Part shown: in pieces, positions 37,701-48,445 of the stretch | Numbering within the stretch: position 1 is the stretch's first letter | Layout: each line of letters opens with the position of its first letter | NCBI GenBank assembly: GCA_002917775.1 | Contig: KZ627152.1 | Coordinates: forward strand, 305,315 to 369,314 | Length of the DNA stretch: 64,000 nt | Origin: Glaciozyma antarctica PI12 | Taxonomy: Eukaryota > Basidiomycota > Microbotryomycetes > Kriegeriales > Camptobasidiaceae | Direction of reading: 5' to 3' | The notes under the pieces: generated by a model | Database searches by the model: none | What the model saw: the letters and a program-made list of their open reading frames with translations, nothing else | Told to the model about the DNA's origin: nothing | Position numbers and translations under genes: made by a program

Positions 37701-39271
37701 GCGAGGCGAAGGACTTCTTCCAGCGAGAATTCGCGTTCTTTGACGAAGTCACCTCCATCTCCGCAAAGCTCAAGCCCTTCATCAAGGCGAGCAAGCTCGA
37801 GAAGAAGGTGAGCTCCTTTCCGTACGCCCGACCATCCTGGGTTCGCCTGACGCTTTCTCTCGTGCGCGCAGGCAAAGATCGACGAGGAGATGGCGAAGAT
37901 CAAGGTCGACCCTGGCGTCTACCTCCCGAGTAACCCGGACGGCGTCGTCGTCGACATTGACCGCACCTCCGGACGCCCTCTGCAAAGCCATGCGAAGGTG
38001 CGATTTTCTCTCGGCGGCTTGTGAGCGAACGTTTCTGATGCGCTTGCTCGCCAGGCACCCTTCATGGCGACTTTCAAGGTTCGACGCGAGAAGAAGACCG
38101 ATCACGCCGCTCAGGACGCCCTCATCGAGCTGGAGGAGAGTTCCGAGGACGCCGCGAGCGTCACTGGCTTCGATACCTGGCAGTCTGCCATCTTCAAGGT
38201 TGGCGACGACTGTCGCCAGGACGTGCTTGCGCTCCAGATTATCGCGATGCACAAGAACATCTTTACGAGCTTGGGACTCGACCTTCTCGTCACGCCGTAC
38301 CGAGTCACGGCCACTGGACCAGGCGTGCGTATCTTTGCGCTGTTCGACGCTTTCGCTCAGCTAACTTTGTGCCTTCTCCTGCAGTGCGGTGTCATCGACG
38401 TGATTCCGAACGCGACGTCGCGAGACGAGATGGGTCGCGCCAAGGTCAACGACCTTCGCAGCTTCTTCATCCTCAAGTACGGCAGCCCCGACGGAGTCCA
38501 CTTCCAAAAGGCGCGCACCAACTTCATTCAGTCGATGGCGGCCTACTCGTGCTACATCTACATCGTCCAAATCAAGGATCGTCACAACGGCAACATCATG
38601 ATCGACGGCTTTGGCTGCATCACGCACATCGGTGCGTTCTGTTTTGCTCCTCCTGTCTGAACCACCCGCTGACCACCTCTTCCTGTGGCAGATTTCGGAT
38701 TCCTCTTCGACATAGATGAGTCCTTTCTCCGAGCTACGGCCTCTACGCGCGTACTTACCTTTGACTCTCGTTGTTCTGCTGCTTACGTCCTGGCGTACGT
38801 TCCTTTCCGCGTTTCGCTGCGTCGTCTCCGCCTGGCTGACGAGCTCTTTCGCAGGGGGTCAAATTCGAGCCGAGCTCGTTCAAGCTCAGCCACGAGATGG
38901 TCGTCTTGATGGGAGGCCGCCACAGCGTCGGGTTCCGGCAGTTCTCTGAACTTACCATCAAGGCCTTCCTCGCCTGCAGGCCGTACGGTCAAGCTGTCGT
39001 CGATACTTCCAGCCTCATGATGGCCGCCGAATTCCCTTCGTTCAAGGGAGAGCCGACGATGACGAGGCTGGCGGAGCGCTTCAGGCTCGATCTTTCGGAG
39101 GCGGACGCGGCGGAGTACATGAAGGGCGTTATCGACAACGCGTGCGAGAACCCGAGGAGTATCGTCTACGACGAGTTTCAGAGGTTGACGAACGGTGAGT
39201 CTCGGCTCGAGGGAGGGGAGCGAGAGACGCAGCTAACGTCGAAACTCTCAGGAATCCCGTATGTGCGATGA
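31789..39271 (+). CDS. STT4: Phosphatidylinositol 4-kinase STT4 (PI4K type III alpha)
   Basis: Makes PI4P at the plasma membrane. The gene spans 7.5 kb with more than 20 introns. The N-terminal two thirds are the alpha-solenoid (for example KVATLSCIASGASDGRISA, FVPNIIALFRSMWYLCVMSG, NRRNPLDQETQFTPTDKDA). The C-terminal part has the PIK helical domain and kinase: VGDDCRQDVLALQIIAMHKN, DLRSFFILKYGSPDG, the catalytic loop IKDRHNGNIMIDGFG, HIDFGFLFDI, then GVKFEPSSFKLSHEM, and the end YDEFQRLTNGIPYVR. Three oddities were seen. One extra C at 33727 breaks VSMY-DERLGGTDPIVDG. A 7-base near-duplication at 32937-32950 puts the best donor out of frame. The exon junction after HIDFGFLFDI is best explained by an AT-AC intron and an 8-base microexon (38716-38794). 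The rest reads cleanly. Confidence 0.95.
38716..38786 (+). other. Probable AT-AC intron in STT4
   Basis: The segment starts ATGAGT and ends TTAC. It has a TTTGAC branch-like site about 25 bases from its end and a pyrimidine-rich stretch between. Removing it joins GAC ATA G to GT CCT GGC, giving D-I-G-P-G, and the next exon adds GVKFEP. That restores the P-G-G expected after the DFG segment of this kinase class. The 5' site matches the U2 consensus GTGAGT except for the first base, so it looks like a U2-type AT-AC intron rather than a U12 intron. Confidence 0.6.
38787..38794 (+). other. 8-base microexon in STT4
   Basis: GTCCTGGC lies between the probable AT-AC intron and a regular GT-AG intron (38795-38854, GTACGT donor, CTGAC branch, CAG end). 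It supplies the Pro and Gly of the conserved P-G-G turn. A competing model reads through to a GTACTT donor at 38751 and loses this motif. Confidence 0.55.
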
Positions 39272-39395
39272 ACGGGGATAGATTTGTTGAGCGGTTCTGC
39301 AACGCGAATAAATTCGAACAAGGATATCATGACAAGCGAGAACGCGCTTCGGTGGCGCGAACCCTGGACAAAAGACAGTGGCGTCGCTCCAGCCT

Positions 39396-40321
39396 CTAGT
39401 ACGCCGGGGGTCCTCCCCTCCCTCTGTACCCTCCCCTACCCCGAGGTGCGCCACGATAAGGGGAGTAGCCCTGGTACTGCGAAACATGTCAGCCTCGTCG
39501 ATTCGACCTGGTTCCGAGCAGAGAGGTACACTCACGCCGCCTTGGTAACCTCCACGGTAATCTCCCCTGCCACGTCCACCTCGTCCTCGCCCACGACCTC
39601 CTCGAGCACTCATTCCGGGCACGTTCGTGCGTTTAGGAGTCACCTGCGGAGCGGAGAACGCAGTTAGCGTGCGAGAAAGGCCGGACTCGAGGAAGCGGAG
39701 CGCACCTTGAGCAAACGACCACGGAACATGGACTCGTTCAAAAGCACGGCGTTCGCCACGAGGGAAGGCTCAGCGAACTCGACGTAGGCGTAGCTGGAAG
39801 CGAAGGTGTAGCGGGTCAGCGAGAGCGGAGTTGGAGCTGGAGCAACGCGACGCACCCTTTGGGACCAGTGAACTTGTCGAAGAGGATCGTGACTCGGTTG
39901 ATGGTTCCGCATGAAGCAAAGTGGGCCTGAATCTCCTCTGGAGTTGAGGCGTAGTCGACCTGCACGCGCAGGGAGAACCAGTCAGCTTCAGCTCCTCCAG
40001 CCTCCGTCGAAGGTCCAGCTCGCGCGAGCACCAGCGACTCACGTTCCCAACGTAGATACTCCTGCTGTCAACAGCCTCCTTCTCGTCGTCCGTCATACCA
40101 GCCGCTCCATTCTGCTCAGCTTCCACCTCGTTCGCAGCCGTCATCTCCCTCAACTTGGCGGCCTCCTGCTCCATCTCTGCCACGCGGGCCTTCATCGCCA
40201 TGATCTCGTTCGCCTCACGCTCTGCCTCGTTCGCCTCGTCGTCTCCGTTCATCGAGCCTCCGTCGACGTCGATTTCTTCTTCCTCCTCCTCGCGCTTCGG
40301 GCGGGATTCTGAGTCGGCCAT
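39396..40321 (-). CDS. PAB2: Nuclear poly(A)-binding protein 2 (PABPN1/Pab2 type)
   Basis: Binds nuclear poly(A) tails and takes part in polyadenylation and RNA decay. Layout: an acidic N-terminus ([15 protein letters not shown]), a coiled-coil ([20 protein letters not shown]), one RRM spliced from three exons with RNP2 [11 protein letters not shown], helix [23 protein letters not shown]1 [14 protein letters not shown] and [21 protein letters not shown], then an RGG tail ([23 protein letters not shown]). A final exon [19 protein letters not shown] ends at TAG 39396-39398. Coiled coil, RRM and RGG tail in this order are diagnostic. The start at 40321 is ATG. It is convergent with STT4, 125 bases apart, and divergent from the ataxin-2 homologue. 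Confidence 0.92.
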
Positions 40322-40664
40322 GGCTGGTAAAGGGACGGGGATAGTAGGGAGGGGTAGGACTGGTCCTGGCTAGGTGGTAGACGCTGTTAAGAGGAGTGTG
40401 GGAAGAGGAAGACGAGCCTCCCGAGCTCCCTCGCTGAGATTGAAGACGCCGTTCGCCCAAGCGCTTTTCTCCTCTCTCCCCCGCCGTTGCTCTTCCCCCG
40501 TGAAGCTCGCTAGGTGAACAGGCGACCGCACTCGAATCGAGCTCGTCCTCTCAACCGGTCGACACTCTTCTCGGGTGAGCTCACCTTCCTCCTCCCGCTT
40601 CTCCACGCGTCTCCCCCTCGCTGACCCTCCCGCGCCTCGACCTCCAGCTACAGCAGTCGTCACA
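40322..40664. promoter_or_regulatory. Divergent promoter between PAB2 and the ataxin-2 homologue
   Basis: About 340 bases between two divergent starts. The last 150 bases before 40665 are rich in C and T. The interval 40581-40651 contains intron-like signals, but no defined site was recognised. It is notable that two poly(A)-tail-related RNA-binding proteins share this region. Confidence 0.35.
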
Positions 40665-43222
40665 ATGGCTACTTCGCCTAACGACCGGATCTGCCTCCTG
40701 CTGTGCGCCTTGCTTGTACGCCTTCAGATCTCTTGGGAAGGTGGCGCGCGCTGATTCATGGGTGACGGTGCAGGGCGCCAAGGTTATCGCGACTGTCAAG
40801 GGAGGCCTTCGCTACCAGGGAATCCTCTCAGCGGCCACCGGCCAGGGAGAGTTCAGCGTCGCCCTTCGACAGGCCCAACTCGTTGGAGACCCGCAGGCAC
40901 CCCTCAAGGCGTCCCTCCTCATCCTCGCTCGCGACCTTCAGGAGCTTCAGGCCTTCGACATCAGTCTAGAGCAGCGTACGAGCGAGAGGGATGCCTTCAA
41001 GACGGATACCGACATCACGGGAGTCTTGGGAGACAAGCGTGAGAAGGAGCTACAGGCGTGGGGAGGCGACGGTGGGATCGAGGACAGTATCGGCGGTATG
41101 TCCCTCGACGAGGATAGGACAGGCCCGAACCGCTCCTGGGATCAATTTGCGACCAACGAGCGCCTATACGGCACGAGGACGGACTACCACGAGGAGATTT
41201 ATACGACCAAACTCGACCGGAGCGGCGCCGACTATCGAGCGCGTGAGCAGCGAGCAGCTCAACTCGAGCGCGAGATCCTCAAGGTCCGTCGCTCTTCGAA
41301 GTGGCTGTCGTGTTCTGGGAAGCCTGGCTGACGGCGTGCACGGTTACAGGGCTCTGGCAGCGCGTCTCTCGCGAGCAACCGCCCACATGGGCGGAAGAGC
41401 GCGGTGTCGTAGACGACAGTGGTCTTGACGAGGAGGATCGGTGCGTTTGGTTTTAGGCACCTTGGGCTGCACTCGCCGCTGACACTTGGTCACGAACAGC
41501 TACGGAGCCGTCATTCGAGGACCGTCCGCATATGTCCCTCCTGGCGCGCGCAAGTCAACCGCCACTCGCCTGCCGCCTTCGTCCAACGGCTCTCTGGTGC
41601 CCTCTCCTCCTCCTCCTCAGGCAACCCCTCGCTTCCAGGAGCCTGTCGTAGCGGCTGCGCAACCCGCATCGGGAGTGCCGGCCGTCAAGGTATCGCAAGA
41701 CGCTCCCACGGCTGGGCCTTCGCTCGATACGAGCTTCCGCCAGTTCGTCTCTTCCGAGAAGGAGCGTCTCACTCAGAAGCGCCAAGCTGCCGTCAAAGCA
41801 GCAGAGAAGAAGGAGCAGGACACTCGCCTCGCGAGTCTCCTCGAATTCAGTCACTCGTTCAAGGTGATCGTTGTACCTTCTCATCCTTAACAAACACTGA
41901 CTCTCCACCTTCGCCAGCTCAAAGCTCCTATGCCTGCTGATCTTGCCGCCATCCTCGGACGAGACCCCAACAAGAAGCTCGAATCGGGCCACGACCGCCA
42001 CGACTCCCGTCCAGTCTCCCGTCCCTCCTCCTCGCACCTTGACTCCCTCCGCCAACTCGAAGCCCGCTCCACGCCTCTCCTCGGCAGTCTCCTCCCTCAT
42101 CGCCGAAATTCCTCCCTTCAACCCCTCCAAGTCGAAGGCCGCAGCGACCCCCGGAACTACGTCTGCTCTGGCGCCCAAGACTCTCCCGAAAAACGGAACG
42201 GAGCCGACTGCATCGACGTCGAAGATCAACGCCAACGCTCCGGCGTTCGTCTTTCGCCCGAACCCGAACGCAAGCTCCTTCACTCCCGTACGTTTGGATT
42301 CCCGGCGTTGAGCTCAGCTCCTAGCTGACGTCTCCCTCGCAGAACTTCGCGCCGGGTAGTGCTACTCCCTCGCCGTCGCGAAAGCCTGCTGAGCTGGTGC
42401 GGCGACTCGCTGCTTTATACACCAGATCCGTACTCATCATGCCTTCTCGCCCAGCCCGTCAATCCCTTTTTCGGTACCAAGCAGCTCAAGAAGGGCTCGT
42501 CGTCCATGCACGTCAAGGAAGACTTTACTCCCTTTAAGAACGGCGTCGTTCCTGAGCCCTCCTCCATCGGTGCGGTTTTCGTCGCCACTCTTTCCTCATT
42601 GAGCTGACGGTCGCTCCTCTGCAGGTCCTGCCTGGGCGTTCACTGGCAAGCCGTACCGCTCCATGTACCCGCAAATTCCAACGCCAGCGTCCAACGAGGA
42701 CGATCCCAACCTCTCCCTCCCTCCTCACCACGTTCCTGCTGGGTACGGCGTCTACCAGCAGTACCAGCCCGTCTTCAACCGCTTCCAGCCTTTGGTGCGT
42801 CTCTCCATTCTTCTCCTTCTTTGTATCACGCGAGGCTTATTCGCTTTCGCAGCAGCAGCAGCAGCACCAACAGCCGCCACCGCCGCCTCCGCCCATGCCT
42901 CACATGCCTCCTCCACCTCAGCTCAACGGCAACATGCAGTTTCAGCACTACCCTCCTATGGGATTCCCTCAGCAGAGTGAGTCGGTAACCGCCGTTGAGG
43001 AGCGCACGAGCTGATTCAATGATCAGTGTTCAACCCCAGTCCGAACCCGCAGCAAATGCAGCAGCAGCAGCAGCAGCAGTTCATGCGATACCCTCAGTTC
43101 CCTCCGAGTGCGTTCTCTCTCGTCTGACTCTCGTGGACGTCGTTTTGACGCGCTGTTTTTCTTCGCAGACGGGGTGCCGCTGGGCTTTGGGGGAGACGGA
43201 GGAGGGAGACCGGGGCCTTGAG
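40665..43222 (+). CDS. PBP1: Ataxin-2 homologue (Pbp1), Lsm and LsmAD domains
   Basis: Poly(A)-binding-protein partner involved in RNA granules and TORC1 control. The first exon MATSPNDRICLLLCALL joins GAKVIATVKGGLRYQGILSA, the Lsm fold, then NERLYGTRTDYHEEIYTTKL (LsmAD). Later LKAPMPADLAAILGRDPNKK is followed by a disordered region containing AFVFRPNPNASSFTP, a PAM2 motif for binding Pab1, then NPFFGTKQLKKG and DFTPFKNGVV. The C-terminal part has short Gln tracts (QQQQHQQPPPP and MQQQQQQQF) and ends GDGGGRPGP. One extra G in the run 41986-41988 shifts the frame between DPNKKLES and the PAM2 part. The acceptor ahead of the first Gln tract is itself part of a CAG repeat (42850-42864). The start at 40665 is ATG. 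Confidence 0.9.
42850..42864 (+). repeat. (CAG)5 repeat overlapping a 3' splice site
   Basis: Five CAG units follow the pyrimidine stretch of an intron. The first is the best acceptor and the rest encode Gln. Any of them could in principle serve as the acceptor without changing frame. A second run of seven CAG codons lies at about 43059-43079. Confidence 0.7.
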
Positions 43223-43385
43223 CGTGAGATTGAAAGGAAGCAAAGGCGTTTGGCTATGATATGAGGACTCTGTCTGGTGCGCACGTCGAGAAGGAGAGCG
43301 ACCGTTGAGTGGGAGAGGAGCGCGTGTCGAGGATTCGAGCTCGACGTGCGCGAGCTTGAGCTCTCTTGATCTCTCTCCGCTCGTC

Positions 43386-45097
43386 ATGTCGCCAGACAAC
43401 AAGGTCGGCAACAAGGGCAAGCACCTCCCGCGAGTGCGAAGAAGGGCCACAGCTCTTCGGTACGCCATGAGCAAGCAGCTGGGTACGTGGTCCGCTCTCT
43501 CCATCCTGGCGTGCACAGGTGCTCACGCTCCCCACCTTGTTCTTCGCAGAGATCTCTCTCGCCATCCTCGTCTTCATCCTAGCAGGCAACGCCTTTGTCT
43601 CGCCAGATTACCGCCTCGAGACGCACTACACTCCCGACCCTTCCTTGCACCTCCACAACATCTTTTCCCGCTTCCTCTTCCTCTCGTTCCAGAACCCCGG
43701 CACGGAGCTGTACTTCAAAGGACGGGAGTGCGTAGAGCTTCTCGAGGTACCTGTGTGCTCGGGGAGGAGCTAACCACGCTCGCAGTGACGCCTACCTCAT
43801 CGCGTTCTGGGTCGTCCTGTTCTGGTTCCTGCGCGAGGCTTCAATGCGATGGCTATGGGAACCGCTAGCGCGCGCGGCGGGGATTCGGGACAAGCGATCA
43901 GTGGTGCGCTTTGCAGAGCAGGGGTGGACGTTGCTCTACTACGTCGTCTTCTGGACGTTGGGAGTGGTGAGTCGGTTCCGTCGCGTCGAGGAAGGAGCTA
44001 ACGTGCAACGGTTGTCAAGTATATCATGCAGGGCTCGCCGTACAGGAATTTGGACTCTAAGAACTACTACATTGGCTACCCGCACGACGCTCTGCCGGCC
44101 TTGACCAAGTGGTATTGTGAGTCTGGGGAGCGCGTTCAGGTGGGGGTTAGCTACGAGCTGATCTTGGTGGCCTGCAGATCTCGTTCAGACTTCCTGTGCG
44201 AATGCTCCGTTCACTGTTGTGGTCCAGATCTGACGCGTGTTGCCTGTGACAGTCTGGCTGCAGCAAATCATCGTTCTCAACCTCGAGGAACGTCGAAAAG
44301 ACTATTGGCAGGTGCGGTATGCGTCGGGTCTCGCAGCGGGGCGAAACTAACTCCTTCTTACTAGATGTTTGCTCACCACATCATTACGACGACGCTGATG
44401 GCGTTCAGCTACGTGCTCAACTGGACTCGAGTCGGGAACGCCGTATTGTGCTTGATGGACTTTGTGGACATCCTTCTCCCGGTGAGTCCTTTTTGACGGG
44501 ATTGCGAGCACGGCGTAACAAGCTGACGACGCTCCTCGTTCAGCTGGCCAAACTCTTCGTGTACACGAAGAAACCGCGGGCTGCAGATGCGATTTTCGCC
44601 ATCTTTATCGTCGCCTGGATCATCACCCGCAACGTCCTCTACCCCAACCCCATATGGTCCGTCATCTTCGAGCTCCCGCGCCTCGTCCCGTACGGCTGGC
44701 GACCACGAGACGGGTACTTCAACAGCTTCGCAAGCCACCACGCCTTTTGCGGCCTCTTGCTCGCGCTGCAGGTCCTCATCCTCGTCTGGTTCACGATGAT
44801 CTGCCGGGTGGCGTACCGTGCGATTACGGGGCAAGGCGCGGTGGACGATACGAGGTCAGAAGCGGGGTACGTTCCCTCTCCTCCCCCCACCCGCGGTTGG
44901 GTTGGGCGACGCGGGCCGAGCCGGGCGCTTTCGCTCCTTGTTGACTCGCTAACATCCCTTTGAATCGCAGGGAGGATTCCGCTAGCGAGGAGGAGATTGT
45001 CATTGAGGATGGCGAAGCTGAGAGCCTGGTGCTGGAGAGCTTCGAGGGGGTCGAGCAGGCGGAGGAGGTGCTGCTGCTCGAGCGAAAAACCCGCTGA
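43386..45097 (+). CDS. Ceramide synthase (Lag1/Lac1 family, TLC domain)
   Basis: Joins a fatty acyl-CoA to a sphingoid base in the ER. The TLC domain is clear: EQGWTLLYYVVFWTLGVYIM, YYIGYPHDALPALTKWYYLV, WLQQIIVLNLEERRKDYWQM, then FAHHIITTTLMAFSYVLNW with the catalytic His pair and VLCLMDFVDILLPLAKLF. Membrane helices before (EISLAILVFILAGNAFV) and after (AIFAIFIVAWIITRNVLY; LALQVLILVWFTMICRVAY) complete the topology. The tail is acidic (EEEIVIEDGEAES), as in yeast homologues regulated by casein kinase 2. An 18-base microexon (44178-44195) encodes the LVQTS segment. The start at 43386 is ATG. Whether it is Lag1- or Lac1-like in chain-length preference cannot be told. Confidence 0.94.
44178..44195 (+). 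other. 18-base microexon in the ceramide synthase gene
   Basis: The exon lies between a CTGCAG acceptor and a GTGCGA donor. With flanking bases it supplies YLVQTSF just before WLQQIIVL. The downstream intron (44196-44252) has a CTGAC branch site. Skipping it would keep the frame, losing six residues. Confidence 0.75.
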
Positions 45098-45349
45098 GGG
45101 TGGGGACGAAGAGGAGAGGGACGTGGTTGTAACTGGCATAGACTAATCGCATCAAAAGAAACAGCTCGAGAGAGATAGCCTGCGACGGAGGAAGAAGGAG
45201 CGGAAGTTGTTCTAGACGAAACTCGCTGCCCAAGTCAGCGTCGCTCTCCGCCTGAGCTTCTCTCCTTCCTCCCACATCGATTCGAACTGTCTTCCCTCTC
45301 AAGACTCGACTCCATCACCTCCCACCTCTCCCCAGCCAACACCTCAAAC

Positions 45350-47824
45350 ATGTCCAAGGCAGTGTGAGTAGCTTCAGCTCCTTTCCCGCCTTCTCGCGCC
45401 CGTCATCGATCCTCCCCCAACCAACTCGGCCAAGCTGACCAAACCTCGCTCTTTCTCTACCTTCCGCCCTCCCTTGATGCAGTGCTGATATCGGAGTATG
45501 TTCTGCATCTGATGTTATCCACGAAGAGCCCTTGGCTGATCTCGTCTCCCTCCTCAGCTTATCGGTCTGGCCGTCATGGGTCAGAACCTCATCCTCAACA
45601 TGTGAGCTCTCGACGCCCTCCCACGAGGTCATTACCAGACGAGCAGGAGCTGATTCCGGTACGTTTGCAGGGCCGACAAGGGCTTCACCGTTGCCGCGTT
45701 CAACCGCACGGTTAGCAAGGTCGACCACTTCATTGAGAACGAGGCCAAGGGTGCGTTTAGCTCCCCTCCTACCTGCTGAGAACGACCGGAACTAACGCCG
45801 TGCATTCAGGCAAGTCCATCGTCGGCGCCCACTCGATCGAGGAGCTCTGCAGCCAGCTCAAGACTCCCCGCAAGATCGTTCTCCTCGTCAAGGCCGGCCA
45901 GGCCGTCGACGACTTCATCGCGCTCCTCGAGCCTCACCTCGAGAAGGGAGATATCATTATCGACGGTGGCAACTCGCACTTCCCCGACTCGGTCAGGCGC
46001 ACCACCGAGCTCGAGGCCAAAGGATTGCTCTTCGTTGGCTCCGGAGTCTCGGGTGGAGAGGAGGGAGCCCGTCACGGCCCCAGTCTCAGTACGTTTACCA
46101 CTCATGGATTATCGGGTGGAAGCTAACGTTGCGCTTCTCTCAGTGCCCGGAGGATCCCCCGCGGCGTGGCCCGCCATCAAGGAGATCTTCCAGAAGACCG
46201 CTGCCCAGGTCGACGGCCAGGCGTGCTGCGACTGGGTTGGAGAGTCGGGTGCTGGCCACGTTCGTCCTCCCGCTTGCCTTGCTACGTTCTCTGCTAATAT
46301 CGCTGTCTGCAGTACGTCAAGATGGTCCACAACGGCATCGAGGTCCGCTCAGCTGGTGCCTGCCCCGCACGTGGTAGTTCTGACTTTCTCGCCTGCAGTA
46401 CGGAGACATGCAGCTCATCACTGAGGCCTACGACATCCTCAAGCGTGGCTTTGGCATGACCGAGTCTGAGATTGCTGATGGTGCGTTCAGTTCGAAGCAA
46501 GCGACGCGGCGCCCTGGCTGAACCCTCTCCCACACAGTCTTCGACTCCTGGAACAAGGGCGTCCTCGACTCGTACCTCATCCAGATCACCACCGAGATCC
46601 TCCGCTACAACGACGACGATGGCGTGCCCCTCGTCACCAAGATCCTCGACAGCGCCAGCCAGAAGGGAACCGGAAAGTGGACTGCCATCAACGCCCTCGA
46701 CCTTGGCATGCCCGTCACCCTCATTGGCGAGGCCGTCTTCGCCCGCTGCCTCTCTTCCATCAAGGAGGAGCGCGTTCGCGCTTCCAAGGTCCTCGCTGGT
46801 CCTCAGATCGAGCCCTTCAGCGGCGACAAGAAGCAGTTCATCGACGATCTCGAGCAGGCCCTCTACGCTTCCAAGGTGTACGTTCGCGTCCTTTTCTAAC
46901 CTCATTCCGCGCTGATCGTGTCCATTCGTCTCCAGCATCTCCTACGCTCAGGTGCGTCCCTCGTTCATCTCGTTCGTCGCGTTGCTGACTGCGTCTCGGA
47001 ATGTAGGGCTTCATGCTCATGCGCGAGGCTGGTGTTGAGTACAAGTGGAACCTCAACTTTGCCGGTATTGCTCTCATGTGGCGCGGAGGATGCATCATCA
47101 AGAGGTGCGAGACGGCGTGTCGAGTTCGCAAACTTGGGTGCTGACGCTGTCGCGCCTACAGTGTCTTCCTTGGGGACATCTCGGCGGCGTACAACAAGAA
47201 CCCTCAGCTGGAGAACCTCCTCTTCGACGACTTCTTCAACAAGGCCAGTGCGTACCGTTTCGCATTCCGTCGAGGGGGACACTTTTTGACTTTTCGATCT
47301 TCGCAGTCCACAAGGCTCAGCCTGGTTCGTCCTTGCCCTCGGCCGTGCTCTATGCGTAGCTGACCTGTGAGTATCTAGGATGGCGCAGGATCATCGCCCA
47401 GACGGCGCTCTGGGGAATCCCCACTCCCGCGTTCTCGACGGCCTTGTCGTTCTTCGATGGCTACAGGACTGAGCGCCTCCCCGCATCTCTTCTCCAGGCT
47501 CAGCGTTAGTCCACTGCTATCTCTACGAAGGGTGGAGCTAAAGGGATGTCCAAAAAAACAGGAGATTACTTCGGAGCTCATACGTTCAAGGTCCTTCCTC
47601 AGTTTTTGGGTGGCAAGTGTCCGTAGCCCTCAAACACACTTCCCAGCTGTCTTCTCACTTTTACCACTGCAGACACCGCCGGCGACGACGTGCACATCAA
47701 CTGGACCGGCCGAGGAGGAAACGTAAGCGACGACGATCTCATCCTTGGCTTCGCAAGCACAAAACTAAAGCCCGCTCTCTCTCCCCTCTTCCTTTAGGTC
47801 TCTGCGTCTACCTACGCCGCTTAG
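45350..47824 (+). CDS. GND1: 6-phosphogluconate dehydrogenase, decarboxylating
   Basis: Third step of the oxidative pentose phosphate pathway, making NADPH and ribulose 5-phosphate. Seen: [20 protein letters not shown] (Rossmann NADP site), [33 protein letters not shown] (substrate-binding signature), [20 protein letters not shown] (catalytic Lys), [40 protein letters not shown] and the C-terminal [18 protein letters not shown]. Length matches the roughly 490-residue enzyme. The gene is cut by about 12 introns, including a 13-base microexon at 45483-45495 that supplies part of VADIGL. The start at 45350 is ATG. No frame problem was seen. Confidence 0.97.
45483..45495 (+). other. 13-base microexon in GND1
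   Basis: TGCTGATATCGGA sits between introns 45364-45482 and 45496-45557. It restores the frame between ATG TCC AAG GCA GT and CTT ATC GGT CTG, giving [18 protein letters not shown], the expected N-terminus. Skipping it would destroy the frame. Confidence 0.8.
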
Positions 47825-48445
47825 AATTGCAGTGCTCGTCTCGCGTCGACGTTGGGGGCGCCAAAATGGTCGGAAAGGTCGGAATACTAGCTTTCGTTGT
47901 TCGCACCCCAAACGCCCCGTTATCGCCCCGGTGCCTGCGCGGGCTCTCTTACGTCGTGTTGTGGTTCTCTTCGTTCGAACTCCTGCTTCTCGTCGACGGC
48001 TACTCGCTGCTTCGCCGCTTGCGTGCGATTTGAAAGCCCTGGCGCCGTCGAGACTTTGGTGAGTCGCGATCTGGGTCCCTGAGCTTCGCACTTGCTTCCA
48101 CTTGCTCCCGCTCGTTTGCATCCTGGAGATTGGCGTGGCCGACAGCCTGAAGCAAGGTCAACGGGGACCTAGGGAGAGCAGCGCCGTATCTTCGCACTCA
48201 GGTTCGGTTTCCGCTTCCTCCTGCGTGCATAGTTTCCGTTCGCTCTCTTGCTCTGGATTACTTCTACTTGTACAAGCCTCCACGATACCTCAACTTTGCG
48301 CGACCAAAAGCCTTGCGTGAGGCCAACGCAGAAGAGCGGAAGCCTCTTCGAAGTTTTTAGCCCCTAAACTTGTACTCAGCGCTCAGCCCCAGATCCTTCC
48401 TTCCACCTCAGCCCCACTCTGCCGCCTCTCCCCGAACGCAGCACG
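47825..48445. promoter_or_regulatory. Intergenic region, GND1 terminator side and QRI7 promoter
   Basis: At about 620 bases this is the longest gene-free stretch. It has scattered short open frames on both strands without family resemblance. I see no RNA gene, repeat or strong motif. The final 100 bases ahead of 48446 are C- and T-rich, like other promoters here. Confidence 0.35.

Noticed and set aside
46366-46371. CACGTG in GND1
   Set aside because: It lies inside an intron region of the gene body, not in a promoter, and the hexamer is expected by chance in GC-rich DNA.
47825-48445. Possible extra gene or RNA gene in the longest gap
   Set aside because: The short frames lack splice structure or family resemblance, and no tRNA-like or other folded RNA signature was recognised.
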